Positions 7,304 to 12,971 of a DNA stretch of 13,497 nt are shown here, piece by piece. The stretch spans positions 1 to 13,497 of the forward strand of contig JAEEJT010000032.1 in assembly GCA_016282055.1 (NCBI GenBank), given 5' to 3'. The notes below the pieces were generated by a model. That model saw only the letters and a list, made by a program, of their open reading frames with translations, did no database searches and was not told where the DNA came from. Within the stretch, counting starts at the first letter, position 1; every line of letters starts with the position of its first letter. This DNA is from Bacilli bacterium (GTDB lineage: Bacteria > Bacillota_I > Bacilli_A > ML615J-28 > CAG-698). Position numbers and translations under genes: made by a program.

Positions 7304-8524
7304 CTAAATTTCTATTTTATCATCATCAAAGACTGAATACTTATTTGTTGCATTTAAAGAAATAACTTTTGTTTCATTAATAGCTTCATCAATTAAACTA
7401 GACATATCACATTTATCTTCTTCCTTTTTTACAAGATCAATATTAGGCTTAATAATAGGATGTTCAGGAACAAATACAGTACAACAATCCTCATATGGTC
7501 TAATAGATATATCATATGTTTTAATCTTACGAGCAATATCAATAATTTCTTCTTTATCATAAGTTGCTAAAGGTCTAATAATAGGAACATTAGTTACTTC
7601 ATTAACGACCTTCATACTTTCAAGAGTCTGACTAGCAACCTGACCAATACTTTCTCCATTGACAATAACACTTATATTATCTCTATTACATATACTAGAT
7701 GCTATTTTATACATAGCCCTACGCATTAAAGTAACCATATATGTGTTATTAGCCTTTTCATGAATTCTATCTTGAACCTTAGTAAAAGGAACAATATATA
7801 ATTCAATAGATTCTAAATTATTATATTTACAAATAACTTGTAATAAATCAACAACCTTCTGTAAAGCATTTAAAGAAGTATATGGTGGAGAAAAATAATG
7901 AATAGCCTTTAAATTAACTCCTTTTTTCATAGTTAAGAATCCAGCAACAGGACTATCAAGTCCCCCACTCATCATAAGAATTCCACTTCCACCAATTCCA
8001 CTAGGATATCCACCTAACCCTTTAATTTCATTTAAATATACATATGTACCTTCACATCTTAAATCAATATGTAAGACGACATCAGGATTATGAACATCTA
8101 CACTTAATCCACTAACATTTGGTAAGACCCTTTTAGCAACTTCTTGACTAATTTGAATAGAAGTATAAGGAAATCTTTTATCACCTCTATTAGTTTCAAC
8201 TTTAAAAGTCTTATTTTTATTATTTAATTCATCTTTTAATAAATCAATACTAATATTACTAATCTCATCAAAATCTTTTCCAACTTCTTTACATAAACTA
8301 TAAGAATATAAACCAGGAATTTCATTTAACTTATCGATAACAAGATTATAATCCACACCATTTAAATAAATATAAAATCTATAATCAGTACTAAAATACT
8401 TTAAACCATTAAATACCTTTAATTTATGTTTTATATTATCATTCATTTGCTTTAAAAAAGTCTTATAATTTTTCTTTTTTAAAGTCATTTCTCCATATCT
8501 TACTAAAATCAATTCGTAATTCAT
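7304..8524 (-). CDS. thiI: tRNA 4-thiouridine synthase ThiI (short form without rhodanese domain)
   Basis: A 406-residue ThiI that adenylates U8 of tRNA and transfers sulfur to make s4U. N-terminal ferredoxin-like and THUMP domains occupy about 1-165. The ATP-binding PP-loop is SGGLDSPVAG at 186-195, followed by HYFSPPYTS (209-217). YEDCCTVF at 344-351 holds Cys347/Cys348 in the place of the sulfur-accepting cysteine of the core enzyme. As in Bacillus, it ends without the rhodanese domain of E. coli ThiI, so sulfur should come straight from the desulfurase encoded just upstream. ATG at 8522-8524; the SD AGGAG overlaps the TAG stop of the desulfurase gene, nine bases away. A thiamine thiazole role is possible in the family, but no thiamine genes are in the window. 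Confidence 0.96.
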   Translation of the reverse strand: MNYELILVRYGEMTLKKKNYKTFLKQMNDNIKHKLKVFNGLKYFSTDYRFYIYLNGVDYNLVIDKLNEIPGLYSYSLCKEVGKDFDEISNISIDLLKDELNNKNKTFKVETNRGDKRFPYTSIQISQEVAKRVLPNVSGLSVDVHNPDVVLHIDLRCEGTYVYLNEIKGLGGYPSGIGGSGILMMSGGLDSPVAGFLTMKKGVNLKAIHYFSPPYTSLNALQKVVDLLQVICKYNNLESIELYIVPFTKVQDRIHEKANNTYMVTLMRRAMYKIASSICNRDNISVIVNGESIGQVASQTLESMKVVNEVTNVPIIRPLATYDKEEIIDIARKIKTYDISIRPYEDCCTVFVPEHPIIKPNIDLVKKEEDKCDMSSLIDEAINETKVISLNATNKYSVFDDDKIEI

Positions 8525-8533
8525 TATATACTC

Positions 8534-9628
8534 CTATAATTTATTAACTTCATCAACTAATTTCATAACTTCATCTTTTGTTGTTAAATAAGATAAAGAT
8601 ATTCTAATAGTAGATATTGCTTTATCATAACTATCAGATATAGCCATAATAGTCTTTTCAGGTTTTTTTAATTTAGATGAACAACTAGAACCAGTTGATA
8701 CATATATATCTTTAGCCTCAAGTAAGTGAACAATAGTCTCACCATTAGTATTTAAAACACTAATATTAATAATATAAGGTGAACAATTATCATTACTATT
8801 AAAACTAACTTTACTATTTTTAATATTATTAACAAATAAATCTCTTAATTCTTTAACATATTTAAAATTCTTATCAAGTAAATTACAATACTTTTTTAAT
8901 GCTTTAGCACAACATACAACAAGACCTAAATCAAAAGTACCTGGTTTAATACCAAATTGAGCATTAGATCCAAATAATCTCTTGTCTAAATTAAAGTTCT
9001 TTTTATATCCTAAAACACCAATTCCTTTAGGACCATAAAACTTATGAGCACTAAAAGTAAATAAATCGATATCATCAAAACTAAAATTTGGTTTAATTTT
9101 AGTTATACCTTGTACACAATCAACATGTAATTTAATCTTTTTATAAGGTTTAATTAATTCAATAACTTTATCAATTGGTTGAATACTACCAATTATATTA
9201 TTTACCCACATAATAGATACTAATAAAACATCATTATTTAAATAACTCTTCAATTCATCTAAATCAATAATACCATTACTATCTACATTAAGATATTTAA
9301 CATCATATCCATTATTTTCTAAATGTTGAAAAACTTCATACACAGAAGGATGTTCTATTTTTGTTGTGATAATTGTACCTTTTTTATTTTCAACACAACC
9401 CATGATAGCTAAATTATTAGCTTCAGTTGCATTAGATGTAAATACAATATCATGATTACAATTTAAAACATGTTTTATTTCATCAATCATTTGAAGATAA
9501 ATATTATTACTTTTTTGTCCCAATAAATGAAGAGATGTTGTATTAGCAAAATACTTCTTTTGTATCATGCAATAAGTATCAATTATTTCTTCATCCATGG
9601 GTGTAGTTGCAGTATAATCAAAATACAT
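8534..9628 (-). CDS. nifZ: NifS/IscS-family cysteine desulfurase, probably NifZ-like sulfur donor to ThiI
   Basis: A 364-residue PLP-dependent class-V aminotransferase-fold desulfurase that takes sulfur from cysteine as a persulfide. The start YFDYTATTP (2-10) is the family N-terminus. EH at 92-93, HVDCVQ at 168-173 and SAHKFYGPKG at 193-202 (Lys196 binds PLP) are in place. The mobile loop STGSSCSS (311-318) holds catalytic Cys316. It lies directly upstream of thiI, as nifZ does in B. subtilis, so tRNA thiolation is its likely use rather than Fe-S assembly. Some motifs deviate: NNIIG for NNEIG at 143-147, and GSNAQFGIKPGTFD (220-233) where GGGQE...R-GTEN is usual. ATG at 9626-9628 has AAGGAG (9638-9643) nine bases upstream and an extended -10 promoter nearby. 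First gene of its operon. Confidence 0.93.
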   Translation of the reverse strand: MYFDYTATTPMDEEIIDTYCMIQKKYFANTTSLHLLGQKSNNIYLQMIDEIKHVLNCNHDIVFTSNATEANNLAIMGCVENKKGTIITTKIEHPSVYEVFQHLENNGYDVKYLNVDSNGIIDLDELKSYLNNDVLLVSIMWVNNIIGSIQPIDKVIELIKPYKKIKLHVDCVQGITKIKPNFSFDDIDLFTFSAHKFYGPKGIGVLGYKKNFNLDKRLFGSNAQFGIKPGTFDLGLVVCCAKALKKYCNLLDKNFKYVKELRDLFVNNIKNSKVSFNSNDNCSPYIINISVLNTNGETIVHLLEAKDIYVSTGSSCSSKLKKPEKTIMAISDSYDKAISTIRISLSYLTTKDEVMKLVDEVNKL

Positions 9629-9651
9629 AATAGATATCTCCTTATTTATTA

Positions 9652-9657
9652 ATTATA
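9652..9657 (-). promoter_or_regulatory. Extended -10 promoter of the nifZ-thiI operon
   Basis: Minus strand TGTTATAAT: a perfect TATAAT (9652-9657) with the TG of an extended -10. The -35 position holds only a weak T-rich match. The transcript would start near 9645, just ahead of the SD. It is back to back with the promoter of the plus-strand TSCPD gene. Confidence 0.6.
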
Positions 9658-9691
9658 ACATATTAATAACTAAAAATAAAGTTTAGAATAG

Positions 9692-9720
9692 TTGTATTTT
9701 GTCATAAAATGTTGTAAAAT
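9692..9720 (+). promoter_or_regulatory. Probable promoter of the TSCPD-domain gene
   Basis: -10 TAAAAT (9715-9720), 17 bases after a weak -35 TTGTAT (9692-9697). The SD GGAGG at 9730-9734 and ATG at 9741 follow closely, so the leader is very short. The -35 match is poor, hence moderate confidence. Confidence 0.45.
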
Positions 9721-9740
9721 AACAAAAACGGAGGTTTTCT

Positions 9741-9989
9741 ATGAAACATGTTGATTACATTCCTCAAGGAGTATGTTCAAAAAAGATAAGTTTTGATATT
9801 GATGATAATAATAAAATAAGAAATCTTACATTCTTATATGGTTGTAATGGTAACCTAAAAGCTATTGGTAAATTATGCGAAGGAAAAGATGCATTAGAGA
9901 TAGCCAATATATTAGAAAATAATACTTGTGGGTTTAAACAAACAAGTTGTGCTGACCAATTATCAAAAGCAATTAAAGAAAATATATAA
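9741..9989 (+). CDS. Small stand-alone TSCPD-domain protein
   Basis: An 82-residue protein that is nearly all TSCPD domain, matching the small stand-alone family (TIGR03905 type) by its GVCSKKISFDI start (10-20), GCNGNLKAIGKL (34-45) and TSCADQLSKAI (68-78). The signature here is TSCAD rather than TSCPD. Cysteines at 12, 35, 63 and 70 fall at family positions and could bind a metal; a fifth is at 46. The domain also occurs at the end of B12-dependent ribonucleotide reductases; the function of the stand-alone form is unknown. GGAGG six bases before ATG fixes the start. It is the only plus-strand gene here, divergent from the nifZ-thiI operon and convergent with rpsD, sharing a bidirectional terminator with the latter. 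Confidence 0.9.
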   Translation: MKHVDYIPQGVCSKKISFDIDDNNKIRNLTFLYGCNGNLKAIGKLCEGKDALEIANILENNTCGFKQTSCADQLSKAIKENI

Positions 9990-10015
9990 AAAAAGTGGTT
10001 TTAAAACCACTTTTT
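9990..10015. terminator. Bidirectional terminator between the TSCPD gene and rpsD
   Basis: Perfect 13-base inverted repeat, AAAAAGTGGTTTT (9990-10002) and AAAACCACTTTTT (10003-10015). It ends in Ts followed by CTTTT on the plus strand and in a run of Ts on the minus strand. It lies directly after the TSCPD stop and seven bases beyond the rpsD stop, so it serves both convergent genes. Confidence 0.88.
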
Positions 10016-10021
10016 CTTTTA

Positions 10022-10621
10022 TTATCTGTTGTAGAATTCTACAATTAGATTTTCTTGGATTTCAGGTAAGAATTCTTCTCTTTCAGGTTTACGAACTAAA
10101 GTTCCTTCCATCTTGTTTTCATCAAATGAAACATATTCTTTTCTAGAAACAACTGCTTCTAATGCTTCTTTAATGATTACTAAATTCTTAGATGCTTCTT
10201 TAACTCCAATAGTTTGACCAACTTTAACAATGTAAGATGGAATATCTAATTTATTTCCATCAACTGTAATGTGTCCATGGTTAACTAATTGACGAGCTTG
10301 TTTTCTAGTTGTAGCTAAACCTAAACGATAAACAAGGTTATCTAATCTGCATTCTAATAATACTAAGAAATTATCACCATGTTTACCTGGCATCTTTTCA
10401 GCCATAGCAAAAAATCTCTTAAATTGTTTTTCGTTAACTCCATAAGTAAAACGAACTTTTTGTTTTTCTTGTAATTGAACTCCATATTCACTTAATTTAC
10501 CACGACGTTTACCGTGTTGACCAGGAGCAAAATTACGTTTCTTTAATTCTTTACCAGTTTCAGTGATAGAATAACCTAATCTTCTTGAAACTTTGTAATC
10601 AGAACCAGTAAATCTTGACAT
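10022..10621 (-). CDS. rpsD: 30S ribosomal protein S4
   Basis: A 199-residue uS4, a primary 16S rRNA-binding protein that nucleates assembly of the 30S body. The N-terminus MSRFTGSDYKVSRRLG and FAPGQHGKRRGKLSEYG (31-47) are typical. The S4 RNA-binding domain covers about 92-150 (RLDNLVYRLGLATTRKQARQ, HGHITVDGNKLDIPSY). It is the zinc-free type: the N-terminal part has no cysteines. ATG 10619-10621 is chosen because GGAGGA lies seven bases upstream; an in-frame ATG at 10636 overlaps that SD and would add five foreign residues. It is transcribed alone, as in Bacillus, from a perfect promoter (10780-10808) through a leader of about 150 bases. S4 is known to repress its own mRNA in both E. coli and B. 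subtilis. Confidence 0.98.
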   Translation of the reverse strand: MSRFTGSDYKVSRRLGYSITETGKELKKRNFAPGQHGKRRGKLSEYGVQLQEKQKVRFTYGVNEKQFKRFFAMAEKMPGKHGDNFLVLLECRLDNLVYRLGLATTRKQARQLVNHGHITVDGNKLDIPSYIVKVGQTIGVKEASKNLVIIKEALEAVVSRKEYVSFDENKMEGTLVRKPEREEFLPEIQENLIVEFYNR

Positions 10622-10628
10622 GTTTATA

Positions 10629-10634
10629 TCCTCC
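10629..10634 (-). promoter_or_regulatory. Ribosome binding site that fixes the rpsD start
   Basis: GGAGGA on the minus strand, seven bases before ATG 10619-10621. The alternative ATG at 10634-10636 shares bases with this SD and has no SD of its own. Confidence 0.85.
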
Positions 10635-10636
10635 AT

Positions 10637-10773
10637 TATTTAAAAATTTCGCTTAAATATAACATAAGCATAGATATCATTTAGTCTTCATCAAACAGCA
10701 TGACTACTAACTCCTCTACAGGTAGATCTATTTATCTTACATTTATTTTAAGTGCTGTTCCATGTCTGAAACT
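10637..10773 (-). promoter_or_regulatory. Structured 5' leader of rpsD, candidate S4 autoregulatory RNA
   Basis: About 150 bases separate the predicted start (near 10773) from the ATG. AACAGCA (10753-10759) pairs perfectly with TGCTGTT (10694-10700). Outside it, AGTTTC (10768-10773) pairs with GAAGACT (10683-10689) with one bulge. The enclosed loop of about 50 bases has smaller stems, including TCTA/TAGA and CTTA/TAAG. A further hairpin GCTTA/TAAGC (10651-10669) lies closer to the SD. Long-range closing pairs around a branched loop fit a ribosomal-protein leader. Folding was done by hand and no family match was tested. Confidence 0.6.
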
Positions 10774-10779
10774 GTTATT

Positions 10780-10808
10780 ATTATACCAAATTTCCTATTC
10801 AATGTCAA
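10780..10808 (-). promoter_or_regulatory. Consensus sigma-A promoter of rpsD
   Basis: Minus strand TTGACA (10803-10808), 17 bases, TATAAT (10780-10785): a perfect match to the sigma-A consensus, as expected for a highly expressed ribosomal-protein gene. It lies just past the tpiA terminator. Confidence 0.9.
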
Positions 10809-10823
10809 GAAAAATATAAATTA

Positions 10824-10851
10824 TTAAAAAAGAAGTACTTTCGTACTTCTT
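10824..10851 (-). terminator. Intrinsic terminator of pgk-tpiA
   Basis: Nine-base perfect stem AAGAAGTAC (10830-10838) and GTACTTCTT (10843-10851). On the minus strand the loop is the GNRA tetraloop GAAA, followed by a T run (complement of 10826-10831). It starts six bases after the tpiA stop and insulates rpsD. Confidence 0.88.
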
Positions 10852-10856
10852 ATATT

Positions 10857-11612
10857 TTATTTTATAGCAGCATTAACTAATGTAATAAAATCATCAGCTT
10901 TTAAACTTGCTCCACCAATTAATGCACCATCAATATTAGGCATAGACATTAATTCATCAATATTAGATGTCTTAACACTTCCACCATATTGAATTCTAAT
11001 TGCTTCACTTGTTTCTTTATCATATAATTCTTCAATTGTTTTTCTAATAAATCCACAAGTTTCATCAGCGATTTGACTAGTAGCAGTTTTACCTGTACCA
11101 ATTGCCCAAATTGGTTCATAAGCAATTACTAAATCTCTAACTTGATCTTTAGTTAAATTAGCAAGGTCAGCAACTAATTGATCTTTAATTTTCTTTTCAG
11201 TTAAATTATTTTCTCTTTCTTCTAAAGATTCACCAACACAAAGAATTGGATTTAATTCAACTTCAAATGCTTTATGAAGCTTTTTATTAATATCACTATC
11301 AGTTTCATTAAACATAGCTCTTCTTTCACTATGTCCAATAATAACATAAGCAACACCAATACTCTTAATCATTAAACCGCTAACTTCACCAGTATAAGCA
11401 CCTTCATCAGCGAAATGCATATTTTGTGCTCCAATCTTTAATTCATCACCTTGTCTCTTAACTAAATCTCTTAAAACAGTGAATTGAGCACATACAACAC
11501 TATCAACTAATTTGTTTGAAGGCATTTTTTCATTAACTTGATACATAAAGTTTAAAGCCTCATCACGAGTTTTAAACATTTTCCAGTTTCCGGCAATAAT
11601 TGGTTTTCTCAT
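10857..11612 (-). CDS. tpiA: Triose-phosphate isomerase
   Basis: A 251-residue TIM-barrel enzyme that interconverts dihydroxyacetone phosphate and glyceraldehyde 3-phosphate in cytoplasmic glycolysis. All key residues are visible: GNWKM at 8-12 (Lys11), catalytic His94 in IIGHSERR (91-98), catalytic Glu166 in AYEPIWAIGTGK (164-175, the last part being flexible loop 6) and the phosphate-binding GGSV (210-213) and GG (233-234). Length is standard. ATG at 11610-11612 is preceded by TAGGAGAA. It lies 16 bases after pgk on the same strand, and a terminator follows, so pgk-tpiA form a two-gene glycolytic unit here. Confidence 0.98.
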   Translation of the reverse strand: MRKPIIAGNWKMFKTRDEALNFMYQVNEKMPSNKLVDSVVCAQFTVLRDLVKRQGDELKIGAQNMHFADEGAYTGEVSGLMIKSIGVAYVIIGHSERRAMFNETDSDINKKLHKAFEVELNPILCVGESLEERENNLTEKKIKDQLVADLANLTKDQVRDLVIAYEPIWAIGTGKTATSQIADETCGFIRKTIEELYDKETSEAIRIQYGGSVKTSNIDELMSMPNIDGALIGGASLKADDFITLVNAAIK

Positions 11613-11628
11613 TTTAATTCTCCTATAA

Positions 11629-12822
11629 TTATTTATTATTGATTACTTCTACACCAGGTAAAGCTTTACCTTCTAAATATTCAAGGCTAGCTCCTCCTCC
11701 TGTAGAAATATGAGTAAATTTAGATGCATAACCTAATTTAATAGCTGCAGCAGCACTATCACCACCACCAATAATAGTTGTAGCATTCTTAAGTTCTGCT
11801 AATGCTTTACAAATACCATTAGTACCAACAGCAAACTTATCAAATTCAAATACACCAGCTGGTCCATTCCAAACAACAGTCTTAGCACCAACTAATTCTT
11901 TAGCAAATAAATCTAATGTCTTTGGTCCAATATCCATACCCATCTTATCAGCAGGGATCTTATCAACATCACAAATCATTGAATCAGCATCTTCTTTGAA
12001 TTCACTAACAACAACAGTATCAACTGGTAAAACAATCTTACCATTTGCTTTTTCTAATAAACCTTTAGCAAAATCAACGAAATCTAATTCACATTTACTA
12101 GTTCCAACTTCATATCCTTTAGCTTTGTAGAATGTATAAGCCATAGCTCCACAAATTAAAATCTTATCAGCTTTATTTAATAAGTTTTCAATTACACTAA
12201 TCTTATCAGAAACTTTAGCTCCACCTAAAATAGCAACGAATGGTCTAACTGGTTCATCAACTGCATTTCCAATAAATGTAATTTCTTTTTCCATTAAGAA
12301 ACCAGCAACTGTAGTCTTTATATTTGCAGCAATACCAGCATTTGAAGCATGAGCACGGTGTGCAGTACCAAATGCATCATTTACAAATACATCCCCTAGA
12401 CTTGCCCAGTAAGCACCTAATTCAGGATCATTTCCAGATTCTTTCTTACCATTAATATCTTCGAATCTTGTATTTTCAAACATAACAATATCACGATTGT
12501 TCATATTCTTAATTGCATCTTCTAAAGCTTTTCCTCTAGTTTCAGGAATAAAAGTAACTTTTTGTTCTAATAATTCACTTAATCTAGCAGCAACAGGTGC
12601 TAAACTATTAGTTGCCTTATCAGCTTCAGTTTTAACTCTTCCTAAATGAGAGAATAATACTAATTTTGCATCATGTTCTAAAGCATATTTAATTGTTGGT
12701 AATGCTTGAATGATACGATTTTCATCAGTAATCTTGCAATCCTTCATAGGAACATTAAAGTCAACTCTCATCAAAACAACTTTGTTTTTTAAGTCAACAT
12801 CTTTGATAGTCATTTTTTTCAT
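11629..12822 (-). CDS. pgk: Phosphoglycerate kinase
   Basis: A 397-residue glycolytic kinase that transfers phosphate from 1,3-bisphosphoglycerate to ADP. N-domain substrate residues are present: RVDFNVP (19-25), HLGR (59-62), FENTRF (115-120) and TAHRAH (153-158). The C-domain has ILGGAKVSDK (198-207), the nucleotide-binding GGGDSAAAA (352-360) and STGGGASLEYLEGKALPG (373-390). Length is standard. ATG at 12820-12822 has AAAGGAC eight bases upstream; a second ATG three codons on is less well placed. A promoter at 12895-12923 drives pgk-tpiA. A 7+4+7-base dyad lies at the predicted transcription start. gapA, gpmI and eno are not in the window. Confidence 0.98.
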   Translation of the reverse strand: MKKMTIKDVDLKNKVVLMRVDFNVPMKDCKITDENRIIQALPTIKYALEHDAKLVLFSHLGRVKTEADKATNSLAPVAARLSELLEQKVTFIPETRGKALEDAIKNMNNRDIVMFENTRFEDINGKKESGNDPELGAYWASLGDVFVNDAFGTAHRAHASNAGIAANIKTTVAGFLMEKEITFIGNAVDEPVRPFVAILGGAKVSDKISVIENLLNKADKILICGAMAYTFYKAKGYEVGTSKCELDFVDFAKGLLEKANGKIVLPVDTVVVSEFKEDADSMICDVDKIPADKMGMDIGPKTLDLFAKELVGAKTVVWNGPAGVFEFDKFAVGTNGICKALAELKNATTIIGGGDSAAAAIKLGYASKFTHISTGGGASLEYLEGKALPGVEVINNK

Positions 12823-12871
12823 AAATATTTGTCCTTTCGATTTTAAATTAATATTTAACTAATATCAAAAC

Positions 12872-12889
12872 TGTTTATATTCATAAACA
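12872..12889 (-). promoter_or_regulatory. Dyad at the pgk transcription start
   Basis: TGTTTATGAATATAAACA on the minus strand: perfect 7-base arms with a 4-base centre, starting at about +1 of the predicted transcript. It could be an operator for a glycolysis regulator or a 5'-terminal RNA hairpin that protects the message. I cannot match it to a named regulator. Confidence 0.45.
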
Positions 12890-12894
12890 AGAAT

Positions 12895-12923
12895 ATTATA
12901 TCACATTTTATTCTGTTTGTATA
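12895..12923 (-). promoter_or_regulatory. Sigma-A promoter of pgk-tpiA
   Basis: Minus strand -35 TATACA (12918-12923), 17 bases, -10 TATAAT (12895-12900). The transcript would start near 12888, leaving a leader of about 65 bases with the dyad at its 5' end. Confidence 0.7.
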
Positions 12924-12925
12924 TA

Positions 12926-12962
12926 AAAATAAAAAATCACTTTAGAAATACTAAAGTGATTT
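12926..12962 (-). terminator. Intrinsic terminator of the ABC-transporter ATPase gene
   Basis: Twelve-base perfect stem AAATCACTTTAG (12934-12945) and CTAAAGTGATTT (12951-12962) with a 5-base loop, followed on the minus strand by TTTTTTATTTTTA. It starts nine bases after the ATPase stop and lies just before the pgk promoter. Confidence 0.88.
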
Positions 12963-12971
12963 AAATTCATA

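Noticed and set aside
9928..10146. 72-codon plus-strand frame spanning the end of the TSCPD gene and the start of the antisense of rpsD
   Set aside because: It crosses a strong bidirectional terminator and overlaps two well-supported genes in other frames.
10622..10636. Earlier ATG for rpsD adding five residues
   Set aside because: That ATG overlaps the SD of the accepted start, and S4 proteins begin at or near the SRFTG sequence.
10637..10773. T-box or metabolite riboswitch in the rpsD leader
   Set aside because: No T-box sequence or terminator/antiterminator pair with a U-tract is present before rpsD, and the gene points to ribosomal-protein control instead.
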